Below, one piece after another: positions 15,382-24,901 of a stretch of 64,000 nucleotides of DNA. Under the pieces are notes generated by a model. That model was not told the DNA's origin and searched no databases. It saw nothing but the letters and a program-made list of their open reading frames with translations. How positions within the stretch are numbered: the first letter of the stretch is position 1; each line of letters starts with the position of its first letter. The stretch comes from Cognatiyoonia sediminum (GTDB taxonomy: Bacteria > Pseudomonadota > Alphaproteobacteria > Rhodobacterales > Rhodobacteraceae), in the NCBI RefSeq assembly GCF_900129845.1, contig NZ_FQXB01000005.1:118366-182365 (forward strand), read 5' to 3'. The position numbers and the translations under genes are program-made.

Positions 15382-18261
15382 ATGTCCAATATCACAGATG
15401 TGGTAGCGAGTTACAATAGTTTAGATACATCAGATTCATTGCATTTTAATGGCTGCGCATGCAGCGTGTGCATGGCTGCCAAAGACGATCTGGAACGCTC
15501 CGAAGAAGGCGGCAGCGGGTCAACAGCATCGCTTGCAGCAGAGGCTTCTCTTGGCGAGATGGCTGACTATCTTCAGTACGGGTATTGGAACAACTACGGT
15601 CGGCACCATAACGTCGGTTCGGCAGGCTATGACGCAAACGATGGCGTCTTGCTTTACAATTTATCCGGCTATGGGACCGATGCCGACGGCATCACCGAGG
15701 CGAGAGCAGAGCTAGTTCGTGATGCGTTTGATCTTTTCGAAGCTGTCCTGGGCATTGAGTTCCAAGAGACCACAAGCACCAACACCAGCGATGTGGATTT
15801 TTTCTTTCGTGACAACGACAGCGGCGCCTACGCGTGGAGTAGCCGCTACGGCGAAACGATTAGATATTCAGAAATCAACATCGCCGCCAATTGGTCCGGT
15901 GGGTCGTCCAATTATGACGATTACACCCTTCAAACGATCATCCATGAAATTGGTCATGCCCTAGGACTTGGTCATCAGGGGCAATATAACGGAAGCGCAA
16001 ATTACGGCTCGAATGCCATCTATGAGCTAGATAGCTGGCAGGCGACGATGATGTCGTATTTCTCGCAGACACAAAACTCTGCGGTCGACGCAAACTATGA
16101 ATTTCTCCAAACACCTATGGCAGTCGATTGGATTGCTCTCGATAACATCTACGGCCAATACGGCTACGGTGTGTCAAACGCCTTTCAAGGTGACACGGTT
16201 TACGGGTTCAATACCAATATTTCTGAAGAAACCAGCCGAATCTGGCACGAGTTCTCGAACTACGCCAACCGGACCGCATCGACGATTGTCGATGGTGATG
16301 GGATCGATACGCTCGATGTTAGTGGATATTCCAACAACCAGAAAATTGATCTTACCATCCAAACGGCTGATCAAACCTATCAGAATTCATCCAATATCGG
16401 TGGGCGGACTGGAAACTTAACGCTCGCCGTAGGGACCGTGATTGAAAACGCAGTCGGTGGTAGTGGAAACGACGAAATTATCGGAAATTCCGCAGACAAT
16501 ATTCTCTCTGGCGGCGGCGGAAACGATACTCTGATCGGTCTTCTAGGAAACGATCAGTTTCACGGGAATGGAGGCACAGATACCGTCGTCTTTAGCTACG
16601 GTTTCGATGCCTATGACTTTTCAATATTTGGAGCAGCGATTGAAGTCGTCGGAGAAGGGATCGACTATGTCTTTGACACAATTGAGAATTTGCAATTCTC
16701 CGATGGCCTTTATTCTTTCGCCAGCCTGTTCCAGAACATCGACAACGCCAAGCCCGACGCCGTAAACGATGTGGTACATCTCGATGAGGGGCAGAACTCA
16801 AAAATATCAATCTTGTCCAATGACAACGACGCGGATGGCGATGCTCTGACAATCGTCGAAATCAACGGCCTTTCTGTTACCGCCGGCGATGCATTGACGC
16901 TGAGCTCTGGTGCAGAAGTAACGCTCAATGCCGACGGCACACTGACCTATTCGCAAAGCGGTGCATTCTCCGCTCTCAATAATGGTCAAACGGCCGTCGA
17001 AACTATTACCTACCGCGTTTCGGATGGAACCGCATTCGACGACGCCGAATTGACCATCAGAGTGTCCGGCAACAGTGCGCCAAATGCGCGTAACGACAAC
17101 CTTTCTGCCAAAGTTGGGGTGAGAAAGACATTTGATGTCCTGAGCAATGATGGTGACGACGAAAGTGACACCATTCAGATTACTGCAATCAATGGGAATG
17201 CTATTGAGAAAGGCGGCTCGGTCACTCTTTCATCTGGAGCGCGCGTTACACTGACGCAAACTGGCAAACTTCAATATGACCAATTGGGTGCATTTCTGGC
17301 GCTTGCGGCGGGCACTTCGGCAACCGAAACCTTCACATATACGATTTCGGATGGTCTCGGCGCAGATACGGCTCGAGCGAATATCGAGGTCACTGCAAAC
17401 TCTGCCCCAATCGTCGTGGATGAAGACGTCCGGATTGGGGAAGGGCGTGTCTTTGCTTTGGACTTGCTCAAAAATGATCGGGACAAGGACAACGACACCC
17501 TCTCAATCGCTGAAATCGAAGGGAAAGCGATATCTGTTGGCGGCAGTGTCGTCCTTGAGTCCGGCGCTCGGCTTATCTTGAATGCGGATGGGACTCTTAC
17601 CTACGATCAAAGAGGTGCCTTTAAAGGTCTCGACAATTGGGACAGTGCAGCAGACGCATTTGAGTACACGGTTTCCGATGGGTCAACCACGACCAAAGGT
17701 TCTGTCGATGTGAGTATCGACGGTCACAGCAAACCAAAGAGCGAGTATGACGACTGGCATGTCGGCAAGAGCAGCGCCGAATGGTTAGCCGTAGGTGTTG
17801 TCGGGAACAACAAAGTCTTTGCAGGCAACGGCAATGACGATGTTGTTGGATCTTCAAGTTCCAAGGGCGACGTTCTCTCTGGCGGCGGTGGACGTGATTG
17901 GCTTTGGGGCTTGGCAGGCGATGACATCTTGCTTGGCAATCAAGGGCAAGACAGGCTCTTTGGCGGCAGCGGATCCGACAGCCTGTTTGGTGGTACCGAC
18001 AATGACCGATTGATGGGTGGCGCGGGCGCAGATCGATTTGTGTTCGAAAAGAACTCAGGCGCTGACGTGATTGTGGACTTCAATCCAAATCAGGATCAGA
18101 TCGTAATAGATCCAGATAACTACGCGACCTTCGATGACATCAGCTCTCGCTTCGTGCGCAAAGGTGACGACCTGTTGATCCGTCTCAATAGTGACGACAG
18201 CATTAAGTTGCTCGACGTCTCGCTCCCAGATCTGGATGAGAGCCATTTCGTCTTTGTTTAA
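15382..18261 (+). CDS. Serralysin-like RTX metalloprotease with three cadherin-like repeats
   Basis: 959 aa from ATG 15382 (a TTG at 15358 is in frame). The zinc site His-Glu-Ile-Gly-His-Ala-Leu-Gly-Leu-Gly-His is at about residue 190 and the metzincin Met-turn (Met-Met-Ser-Tyr-Phe) follows. Gly/Asp-rich RTX nonapeptides lie at about 357-403 and 812-890. Between them are three diverged repeats of about 105 aa (about 455-563, 566-671, 673-781), each with Leu-Ser-Asn-Asp-like and Leu-Thr-Tyr motifs of cadherin/VCBS-type domains. No Sec signal is seen, so type I secretion with Ca-dependent folding is expected. A cysteine-rich patch (Gly-Cys-Ala-Cys-Ser-Val-Cys) near residue 25 may be a propeptide switch (inference). 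Confidence 0.9.
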   Translation: MSNITDVVASYNSLDTSDSLHFNGCACSVCMAAKDDLERSEEGGSGSTASLAAEASLGEMADYLQYGYWNNYGRHHNVGSAGYDANDGVLLYNLSGYGTDADGITEARAELVRDAFDLFEAVLGIEFQETTSTNTSDVDFFFRDNDSGAYAWSSRYGETIRYSEINIAANWSGGSSNYDDYTLQTIIHEIGHALGLGHQGQYNGSANYGSNAIYELDSWQATMMSYFSQTQNSAVDANYEFLQTPMAVDWIALDNIYGQYGYGVSNAFQGDTVYGFNTNISEETSRIWHEFSNYANRTASTIVDGDGIDTLDVSGYSNNQKIDLTIQTADQTYQNSSNIGGRTGNLTLAVGTVIENAVGGSGNDEIIGNSADNILSGGGGNDTLIGLLGNDQFHGNGGTDTVVFSYGFDAYDFSIFGAAIEVVGEGIDYVFDTIENLQFSDGLYSFASLFQNIDNAKPDAVNDVVHLDEGQNSKISILSNDNDADGDALTIVEINGLSVTAGDALTLSSGAEVTLNADGTLTYSQSGAFSALNNGQTAVETITYRVSDGTAFDDAELTIRVSGNSAPNARNDNLSAKVGVRKTFDVLSNDGDDESDTIQITAINGNAIEKGGSVTLSSGARVTLTQTGKLQYDQLGAFLALAAGTSATETFTYTISDGLGADTARANIEVTANSAPIVVDEDVRIGEGRVFALDLLKNDRDKDNDTLSIAEIEGKAISVGGSVVLESGARLILNADGTLTYDQRGAFKGLDNWDSAADAFEYTVSDGSTTTKGSVDVSIDGHSKPKSEYDDWHVGKSSAEWLAVGVVGNNKVFAGNGNDDVVGSSSSKGDVLSGGGGRDWLWGLAGDDILLGNQGQDRLFGGSGSDSLFGGTDNDRLMGGAGADRFVFEKNSGADVIVDFNPNQDQIVIDPDNYATFDDISSRFVRKGDDLLIRLNSDDSIKLLDVSLPDLDESHFVFV

Positions 18262-18273
18262 GTTGCTGTGGTT

Positions 18274-18861
18274 CTAGTCTTTGTCCGCCAAGACATTGAC
18301 TGTGGACGTCAAACCGTTGCGCCCATCCAAGGTCGAGTTGGTAAATGTTCCTTGACCGACCAAGCTTGATGTTGGGTTTTGCAAGAGATCGCCGAAAAGT
18401 GTCCCACTACCGAGACGGAAGTCGGTTGAATCTCCAGTGAGCGTTCCTGAAACAGTGGAAATAAATTCGCTATCTTGCGAAACGCCGATTGACTGTCCGC
18501 GAACCGTCAGGCGACCATTTAAATGTTCTTCGTTTGATCCGCTGAGTCTGCGCGTAAATCCACGTAACGAACCGGATACCGTGCCACCTGCAATATCGAC
18601 CGTAAGTGAAGCGTCGCCCAAGAAGGTGCTTGGCGCCCCACCGTCCAAAACCCGAACGACGGTGGTTCCACTATAAGACCCGCTAGCTGACGAGACCGAC
18701 CCACTCGTCGAAAAATCTTGTCCTCGCGCTCTGGAAAATTCAGCGTCAAAAGAGTCGACCTGTGCCGAGAAACTAGGGGCTTGAGTCGGTGCGACAGCAC
18801 CACCGCCGCAGCCAGTGGCAAAGCCTAATGCTAAAAATAATCCGATTGTGCGAGCGCCCAT
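18274..18861 (-). CDS. Putative lipoprotein, TbpB-like beta-barrel fold
   Basis: 195 aa. The N-terminus has a short basic start, a hydrophobic run and Phe-Ala-Thr-Gly-Cys-Gly-Gly-Gly, read as a lipobox with a non-ideal -3 residue. The rest is rich in Gly, Ser and Thr strands (Gly-Ser-Tyr-Ser-Gly-Thr-Thr-Val, Gly-Thr-Leu-Phe-Gly-Asp) like the barrel domain of transferrin-binding-protein-type lipoproteins. A TTG start at 18888 would extend it by nine residues; ATG 18861 has the better upstream sequence. It ends 12 bases from the convergent protease gene. Confidence 0.65.
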   Translation of the reverse strand: MGARTIGLFLALGFATGCGGGAVAPTQAPSFSAQVDSFDAEFSRARGQDFSTSGSVSSASGSYSGTTVVRVLDGGAPSTFLGDASLTVDIAGGTVSGSLRGFTRRLSGSNEEHLNGRLTVRGQSIGVSQDSEFISTVSGTLTGDSTDFRLGSGTLFGDLLQNPTSSLVGQGTFTNSTLDGRNGLTSTVNVLADKD

Positions 18862-18968
18862 TCCAACTGCCCCAATTCTTTTTCGCAAAGATTTCGAAAA
18901 CCCATAGCTGGAAAAAGGTACGAATTTATGGCGCTATCGTGGTCGTGGAAGATTAGTTTTTCCAAAGT

Positions 18969-20198
18969 CTAAAGGTCGTCCATGACCAAAACTGTTCCGC
19001 AATTCGGTGGCGATGTGGGGGCAACCGGTACGGCCCAGATAATATCTATTTCCGACCTGTTCGGCGTTGGTGCATCCAAATCTGTCAGAATAATAATGGC
19101 TGATGGTGCGAGTGCCTCTGCTTCTTTGAGCATCGGACAAAAATCCGTCCCGCCGTCTCGCAATAGATTGACCCGATTTAGATCGCCAATCCCGTTGAGC
19201 TGATGTCGGCTGTGAACTTCCGTATCAAATCCAAATAAGTACGCTTCATGACCCGTGCGTCGAATGATCGAAATCGCTTCGCTGGCAAATAGGTCCAAAG
19301 TGGCATCGTCGATCGAACTCGATGTATCTATTGCAACGACAAGCGATGCGCGTTCGACTTTGCGCAAGATTGCAGGCTCAAACCCCGGTCCGTTTTCCTC
19401 TCGTTCACGCGAAAGGGCATCCTGCGCGAGCCATGATTTCGAGGGGCGTTTGTGGCTGAGAACAGGATGCTGCGACAAAGTCTTTGCCAATAGGCGGCGC
19501 AACCGGATTTCCCACGGAACCGTAGCGACTGGGAGGTCTCCAAACCGTGCCAGAGCAACACCAATGCCACTTCCTGCTCTGTTTCCAATCTGCAGGGCTT
19601 GTTCCACTCGCCCAGACCAAAACTCTGGCTTTTTAGAGCTTGGGGTCGTGTTCTCTAAATCCGGCTCAAAGTTGCGGGAGTTTGCATAGATTTCGACCGC
19701 CCCACCGGCATCGTGACCTTGCCGTCCCGCTTGTACTGCGAGAACGGCATACAACTTGTCACTGTCCCATTCTGAAAGAATGTTGTTCGGCCGCTCACTT
19801 GCTGGAAGCAACTCCACAATTTCTGATGCGCGAACAGCGGGCCTTGGCAATGCGTGTTTCGCCTGTAGCAGCGCCTCATTGATAATCGCGTCGCAGGCTA
19901 GATCGTAAAGGTCGGCTTGAAACCTAGCCCCATACCTTTCCTGCGCGGATGCTCGGCGGGATGAATGCCTGAGCGCAACATGCAAAATATGGTGTGAAAT
20001 CAGGCCTGTTTGTTCGGAGATAGGAAGCAGCGAAAACTCTGGTCCAACGAAGATGGTTTCCCCTTCCGTCGCGGTGGAGCCGTTTGTGTCGCGATACTGA
20101 CACCACAGTGCAAGAGCCGCGATGGCCGGATCAATCTCGGGCAAGAGAGATAGGGCAGCACTCACGCGTTTGGAGTGTTCTCCAGACCGACTATGCAC
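18969..20198 (-). CDS. DUF2201 putative metallopeptidase with C-terminal VWA-like domain
   Basis: 409 aa from GTG 20198, which overlaps the end of the upstream ATPase gene; the frame is open further upstream but that part is antisense-like. The N-terminal domain has His-His-Ile-Leu-His-Val-Ala-Leu-Arg-His, the HxxxH-type site of DUF2201. The C-terminal domain has Val-Val-Ala-Ile-Asp-Thr-Ser-Ser-Ser-Ile, a MIDAS (DxSxS) metal site, and Ile-Leu-Thr-Asp-Leu-Asp-Ala. Proteins of this kind work with a MoxR ATPase to remodel a target. The partner gene is directly upstream and translationally coupled. Confidence 0.8.
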   Translation of the reverse strand: MHSRSGEHSKRVSAALSLLPEIDPAIAALALWCQYRDTNGSTATEGETIFVGPEFSLLPISEQTGLISHHILHVALRHSSRRASAQERYGARFQADLYDLACDAIINEALLQAKHALPRPAVRASEIVELLPASERPNNILSEWDSDKLYAVLAVQAGRQGHDAGGAVEIYANSRNFEPDLENTTPSSKKPEFWSGRVEQALQIGNRAGSGIGVALARFGDLPVATVPWEIRLRRLLAKTLSQHPVLSHKRPSKSWLAQDALSREREENGPGFEPAILRKVERASLVVAIDTSSSIDDATLDLFASEAISIIRRTGHEAYLFGFDTEVHSRHQLNGIGDLNRVNLLRDGGTDFCPMLKEAEALAPSAIIILTDLDAPTPNRSEIDIIWAVPVAPTSPPNCGTVLVMDDL

Positions 20199-21285
20199 CG
20201 GCCTCTGCCCGCTCTTTCGCGTAGTCTTGATAAGATTGAGAGGTGCGGAAGGCTTCAGCGAGCCCCTCTGACATCGACTTGCGAATAAGTATCTCAAACC
20301 CAAAGTTGGTCACTTCGCCAAGCGGCAAAGTCGGAGCCTCGACATGTCTCAGATCAGCGATGATATCAATGGCGTCGCTGATCGTTTCTTCGTCAACTCT
20401 CGCAACTAGAGCATAGACCAACCCCACCAATCCGTTGATTGATTTCGGATAAAGGTCATACCGCTTCGATCTTGATGTTTCGAACAATTCCTCAAGTGAC
20501 ACGACGGCGTCCAATTCTGTCGCGACTTGGGCGAACTCTGCTGCCGCAGCCGTACCAATGGTGCCCGCAACCATTGTATGTCTGATGCGTTTGTCAGGGA
20601 TGCCATAGACAATATCGCTAACTTTTTCCCATGACCGAGGTGTGCACGCGATAACCTCGTCTCTCCGTATCGCTTGCTCGGTCGTGTCAAGAAGGTCAGG
20701 GCGAGAGCGTAAGAATGCTGTGACAAGCGGCGATAGGTTTTTGTCGACGGCGTATCGTTCAAGCCAGTCTTTGGCGTCCGCGTTCACCTGCAAATGAATA
20801 AGGCGATCCGACAATGCGGTTCCCATTTGATAGGCCACCGCGCCGTCATCAACGGTGTTGCCCGCCGCGACGACAAAAACTGACTTGGGCAAAATATGCT
20901 GTCCGACACGTCGTTCTTGCAGCAGGCCATAGACGGTCGGTTGCAGGTTCGGGGAAGCTGCGGTTAGCTCATCCAAAAATAGAACGGCCGGTTTTGTTTC
21001 GTCATCAGGTAAATCTTCCGGCCGATACCAGACAGTCTTCTTCGCATCATGATCATAATAAGGAAGCCCGCGAAGGTCTTGCGGTTCGATGGTCGTTAAG
21101 CGGATATCGTAGAGTTTCGCGCCGATTTCGCGTGCCAAATCCGTAACAACTTGAGTTTTCCCAACACCCGGTCGACCGTGCAGCATCCAAGACGATGTCA
21201 ACTTGCCTTCGTTTTGAGCGCTCCACCCCGCCCGTAGAACTTCAAGCGCGTCGCCGGCGCTCACGATTTGGGCATTTACGCTCAT
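20191..21285 (-). CDS. MoxR-type AAA+ ATPase
   Basis: 364 aa. Walker A is Gly-Arg-Pro-Gly-Val-Gly-Lys-Thr near residue 40, Walker B is Ala-Val-Leu-Phe-Leu-Asp-Glu-Leu-Thr, and sensor/arginine motifs follow (Val-Val-Ala-Ala-Gly-Asn-Thr). MoxR ATPases pair with VWA proteins to insert metals or activate enzymes. It overlaps the membrane-protein gene upstream (ATGA) and the DUF2201/VWA gene downstream, so all three form one minus-strand operon. It is separate from CoxD, which lies on the opposite strand about 6 kb away. Confidence 0.88.
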   Translation of the reverse strand: MSVNAQIVSAGDALEVLRAGWSAQNEGKLTSSWMLHGRPGVGKTQVVTDLAREIGAKLYDIRLTTIEPQDLRGLPYYDHDAKKTVWYRPEDLPDDETKPAVLFLDELTAASPNLQPTVYGLLQERRVGQHILPKSVFVVAAGNTVDDGAVAYQMGTALSDRLIHLQVNADAKDWLERYAVDKNLSPLVTAFLRSRPDLLDTTEQAIRRDEVIACTPRSWEKVSDIVYGIPDKRIRHTMVAGTIGTAAAAEFAQVATELDAVVSLEELFETSRSKRYDLYPKSINGLVGLVYALVARVDEETISDAIDIIADLRHVEAPTLPLGEVTNFGFEILIRKSMSEGLAEAFRTSQSYQDYAKERAEAGA

Positions 21286-21992
21286 TTGGCGGGCTCCATG
21301 GTGTCTTTGGCATTGTCGAGAAATGCTGCCAAGCGCGCATGGGCCGATACGCCCCGCGCTTCGAAGTTAACTGACCTTAGAAATGTAGCTTCTCTTTGGT
21401 TTGCGAGGGCAAGATCTTGTTCGGTGAAGTCAGGGTCAAAAAGGCCAGTTCGGATCATTTCCCTCTCTTCCTTATTCAGCGCAACCAGACGCGACTTTCC
21501 CTCATCTTTTTGCAAACTGACGAAGGTGAGGGGGTTGAGACGTACCAGATCAGACTGCTCGACGACCAAAAACAAGTTGCCGGTTTGGATGCCTCGCTTT
21601 GCCGCAAGGCTTGAAAGGATCTTGCGACCTCGAAAGTTCAACGTATCCAAAGCGTGCGCGCTTTCTGCTTCTCCAACTACATCTTTGCGTTTAGCCGCAG
21701 GCAGACGCAGAATTCTGAGTTCAACGAACCCTACAGCGATCAACATCAAGACCGGCGCCGACCCAAGTGGCAACGCAAGCTCAGGCCAAGTGATGCCTGC
21801 TGCAATGAACGGTACTAGTGTCAGAAAATATCGAACGAACTGGCTTTCTAGGATGATGCGAAATCGTAAACGTGCGGAGGCTTCTTTGCGCGGGAACACC
21901 ATCCCGCGTTGTAGAATTTTCCTTGGAGCCGTTGAAAACTTCAAGATGCCCTGATTCCAAACTGTCTCTGGTGATAAAATCAGGACGCTCAC
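21282..21992 (-). CDS. Hypothetical membrane protein, first gene of the MoxR/VWA operon
   Basis: 236 aa from GTG 21992 (GGTGA upstream). There are two hydrophobic segments around residues 55-90 (Phe-Leu-Thr-Leu-Val-Pro-Phe-Ile-Ala-Ala-Gly and [27 protein letters not shown]), then a soluble, charged C-terminal half. Family not recognised. Its stop overlaps the ATPase start as ATGA. It could anchor the ATPase/VWA pair at the membrane (inference from gene order). Confidence 0.7.
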   Translation of the reverse strand: MSVLILSPETVWNQGILKFSTAPRKILQRGMVFPRKEASARLRFRIILESQFVRYFLTLVPFIAAGITWPELALPLGSAPVLMLIAVGFVELRILRLPAAKRKDVVGEAESAHALDTLNFRGRKILSSLAAKRGIQTGNLFLVVEQSDLVRLNPLTFVSLQKDEGKSRLVALNKEEREMIRTGLFDPDFTEQDLALANQREATFLRSVNFEARGVSAHARLAAFLDNAKDTMEPAK

Positions 21993-22307
21993 GAAATCAC
22001 CGCAATGTGGATCACAAAATGTCCTCCTAGAACAAGAAGTATGCTGGTGGTCTTTTTCGCCATGTCCAAGAAGTAGAGTGCAGGTTCAAGCTGACCACTA
22101 TGGGGCGCGAAAGGTTATATCACGATCAAAGCTAATTGCCGATTTCTGGTAATGTCCTACGCCACAAAACGATTTTGACGTTTGCACCAGCAGGTTCTGA
22201 CCACCGAAAAACCCTCACCTTTTCGGCATCCTACAACGTGACGTTGCAACTGAAATTTACAACTGACTATATTTGCCAAACGACTGTTTTTTGGTCAATT
22301 TAGTTGC
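21993..22307. other. Divergent intergenic region upstream of coxC
   Basis: 315 bases between the divergent MoxR/VWA operon and coxC, without a plausible gene. It must hold promoters for both directions. Near the coxC side is an inverted repeat at 22234-22246, described separately. No terminator or RNA structure is clear. Confidence 0.6.
22234..22246. promoter_or_regulatory. Candidate operator upstream of coxC
   Basis: CAACGTGACGTTG is a 13-bp inverted repeat centred 68 bases before the coxC start, partly overlapped by a second palindrome GTTGCAAC (22243-22250). Parts resemble the loose LytTR half-site. This is an unproven motif call. Confidence 0.25.
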
Positions 22308-23429
22308 ATGGAGTTCTTAGACGTCAATCACAACAGCTTTCTGGTCGTTATGTCCTGTATTGTTGCGTTTGCCGCGGGCTTTACAGGTCTATCACTGACC
22401 CGAGACTTGGCATCCAAAAATGACTTCGAGAAGAAAATGCTAATTGCCTTGGCATCCGTGGCGCTGGGAGGTGGCATTTGGGCTATGCATTTTGTTGCGA
22501 TGCTCGGCCTCCAGATGCCAATTCTGTTTTACTACGATGCCGCCATCACTCTGATCTCGGCGCTGACCGCGATCTTGATCGTGAGTGCTGCCTTGATCCT
22601 CTTGCATTTTACCGAACGCACCACGCGGACCATCGTGATTTCTGGTGCGATCGTCGGCAGTGGCATTTTGGCGATGCACTACATCGGAATGGCCGGACTA
22701 GAACTTTGCCGCGCCGTCTACACCACCGAAGGTATTGTGGTGTCCTTACTGGCGGCAATCGTCCTTTGTGTGGTTGCATTCGGGATCGCTTATGGTGAAC
22801 GCACCAACAAGAATATTTTCTTAGGAACGATTGGTTTCGCCGCAGCAGTTGCGAGTGTTCATTTCCTCGCCATGGCTGGAACGAACTTTGTTGCGGTTCC
22901 CAGCGGGTCAGAGTTTGGCCCGTTGATGAGTAACGAAACGCTCGCCCTTGGCGTCATCTTCTTTAGCTTCATGATCTTTGGCGCCTGCCTTTGGGTCAGC
23001 ATCACCTATCTTCCGGGTTCTTTGGACGAACAGGATGCCGTAGAAGAACCACAAGAGGCCGAGGTTATTCAACCAATCCTTCAGATCCCGTGCGAACGTG
23101 AAGGCGCAAAGGTGTTTGTGGCCGCTGACGATGTTTTGTTCGTACGAGCAGATGGGCACTACACACAAATCTACACACGCGCTGAACGGTTGTTTTGCGC
23201 ATGGCCCATCACCGAAGCGACAAAGCGTCTACTTCCCAAAGGCTTCCTTCAAACGCACCGCAGTTACCTTGTAAATCCGGCGAAAGTTGCGCGTTTTGAG
23301 CGGAGCAAGGACAAGGGTATTTGCATCTTTGATGATGACGGATCGCCATCCGCGCCGGTCAGCAGATCGAAACTCAAGATCGTACAAGACACGTTAGCGT
23401 CGCAGGTCGGTGCAATTGGTGCGGCCTAG
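22308..23429 (+). CDS. coxC: CoxC-type MHYT sensor with LytTR DNA-binding domain
   Basis: 373 aa. Three MHYT-type motifs are in the membrane part: Met-His-Phe-Val-Ala-Met, Met-His-Tyr-Ile-Gly-Met and Val-His-Phe-Leu-Ala-Met, within about seven helices (residues 1-235). From about 265 is a LytTR domain (Val-Leu-Phe-Val-Arg-Ala-Asp-Gly-His-Tyr-Thr-Gln-Ile-Tyr, then Thr-His-Arg-Ser-Tyr-Leu-Val-Asn). MHYT proteins are proposed to bind a metal that senses CO, O2 or NO. The same architecture and position, just before the CO dehydrogenase genes, is known for CoxC of Oligotropha. It probably controls the downstream cox genes. Confidence 0.9.
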   Translation: MEFLDVNHNSFLVVMSCIVAFAAGFTGLSLTRDLASKNDFEKKMLIALASVALGGGIWAMHFVAMLGLQMPILFYYDAAITLISALTAILIVSAALILLHFTERTTRTIVISGAIVGSGILAMHYIGMAGLELCRAVYTTEGIVVSLLAAIVLCVVAFGIAYGERTNKNIFLGTIGFAAAVASVHFLAMAGTNFVAVPSGSEFGPLMSNETLALGVIFFSFMIFGACLWVSITYLPGSLDEQDAVEEPQEAEVIQPILQIPCEREGAKVFVAADDVLFVRADGHYTQIYTRAERLFCAWPITEATKRLLPKGFLQTHRSYLVNPAKVARFERSKDKGICIFDDDGSPSAPVSRSKLKIVQDTLASQVGAIGAA

Positions 23430-23540
23430 CGCGCATTTCGTGCAATAAACCTGTTTTTCGTTGATTTTTTGAAGCCTCGACAATCCGTCGCATGCATCAC
23501 TTCGCCGCAGAAAGATGGATCGTGTTGAGGAGGAGAGGCG

Positions 23541-24395
23541 ATGATTCCAGCCGCTTTTGAATACTACAGACCCAAAGATATGGCCGGTGTGCTGTCGATC
23601 TTGGAGGAGCATGGCGACGATGCTCGCGTTATGGCTGGTGGTCACAGCCTCATTCCAATGATGAAACTGCGCATGGCTGACGTGCCGCATTTGATCGACC
23701 TTCAAGACGTCGGTGGGCTGTCCGATATCGAAATTTCTAACGACACAATCAGCATCGGTGCGATGGTGACGCAACATGCCATAATCGACCATGACGGCCT
23801 CGCAGAAGCGGCCCCCATTCTTCGCGAAGCATCGCTGCAAATCGCCGATCCACAGGTCCGCTACATGGGAACAGTCGGTGGAAACGTCGCGAACGGTGAT
23901 CCTGGGAATGATATGCCTGGTCTGATGCAGTGCCTCGATGCGACGTTCACCGTGGTTGGTGCCGATGGCGAACGGCGGATCCCTGCGCGTGAGTTTTACG
24001 AAGCGGCCTACATGACAGCGCGCGATGATGAAGAGGTGCTGACCTCTGTCACCATCCCACGCCCTAGTGGCGGCTACGCCTATGAAAAGCAAAAGCGCAA
24101 GATTGGGGACTACGCGACAGCTGCCGCTGCGGTTCAAATTGTGAAAGAAGGCGGTTCCTGCGCGTCTGCTGCAATCGCAATGACGAACCTAAGCGATACA
24201 CCGATCTATTCACAAAGCGCCGCTGCGGCTTTGGTTGGCTCTAGCGTGGATGATGCAGCAATCTCTGCCGCCATCGACGCGATGTTGGGAGACATCGACC
24301 CCACCGAAGATAACCGTGGCCCCGTTGCCTTCAAAAAGCACGTGGCTGGCGTGATCCTGCGCCGCGCCATCGAACGCGCTTGGTCGCGTGCGTGA
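23541..24395 (+). CDS. coxM: Aerobic CO dehydrogenase, medium FAD subunit
   Basis: 284 aa, full family length. FAD-binding signatures are [10 protein letters not shown] (about residue 32) and [14 protein letters not shown] (about 111), as in CoxM. It passes electrons from the iron-sulfur subunit to quinone. The start has an excellent GGAGGAGAGGCG leader. It is first in the M-S-L order that is standard for form I CODH, 11 bases before coxS. Confidence 0.93.
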   Translation: MIPAAFEYYRPKDMAGVLSILEEHGDDARVMAGGHSLIPMMKLRMADVPHLIDLQDVGGLSDIEISNDTISIGAMVTQHAIIDHDGLAEAAPILREASLQIADPQVRYMGTVGGNVANGDPGNDMPGLMQCLDATFTVVGADGERRIPAREFYEAAYMTARDDEEVLTSVTIPRPSGGYAYEKQKRKIGDYATAAAAVQIVKEGGSCASAAIAMTNLSDTPIYSQSAAAALVGSSVDDAAISAAIDAMLGDIDPTEDNRGPVAFKKHVAGVILRRAIERAWSRA

Positions 24396-24406
24396 GAGGA
24401 ACAAAC

Positions 24407-24901
24407 ATGTCTAGCAAAAAACACTACTCAATCACCGTTAATGGCAAACAAGAGGAGTTCCTCGCAGAACCCCGAGAACTGCTGATTTACACCTTACGCG
24501 AACGCCTCAACATCACTGGTCCACATATTGGATGCGAGACGTCACATTGCGGCGCTTGCACAGTCACCATCGATGGGAAATCCGTAAAGGCGTGCACAAT
24601 GTTCGTTGCCCAAGCGGACGGGAAATACGTCACAACCATCGAAGGGATTGGTGGTCTGGACGATCTACACCCGCTTCAAAACGCGTTTAAGGAGCACCAC
24701 GGCCTCCAGTGCGGATATTGCACGCCGGGGATGATCACACGGGCGACAAAATTGCTTGAAGAGAATCCTAACCCAACCGAAGAAGAGATCCGTTTTGGCA
24801 TGGCAGGCAACATCTGCCGCTGTACCGGATACCAGAACATCGTGAAGTCGATTCAGGCGGCAGCTGCCGAAATGAATGCAGCAAAGGAGGCAGCAGAATG
24901 A
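24407..24901 (+). CDS. coxS: Aerobic CO dehydrogenase, small [2Fe-2S] subunit
   Basis: 164 aa. The N-terminal plant-type cluster is [10 protein letters not shown] with a later Cys; the C-terminal cluster uses Cys-Gly-Tyr-Cys-Thr-Pro-Gly and Cys-Arg-Cys-Thr-Gly-Tyr. It relays electrons between the molybdenum-copper site and FAD. ATG 24407 has GAGAGGAAC upstream; the longer frame start at 24380 lies inside coxM and was not used. Its end overlaps coxL as ATGA. Confidence 0.93.
   Translation: MSSKKHYSITVNGKQEEFLAEPRELLIYTLRERLNITGPHIGCETSHCGACTVTIDGKSVKACTMFVAQADGKYVTTIEGIGGLDDLHPLQNAFKEHHGLQCGYCTPGMITRATKLLEENPNPTEEEIRFGMAGNICRCTGYQNIVKSIQAAAAEMNAAKEAAE

Noticed and set aside
23394..24137. 247-codon frame antisense to coxM
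   Set aside because: CoxM signatures on the plus strand account for the region; the antisense product matches no family I know.
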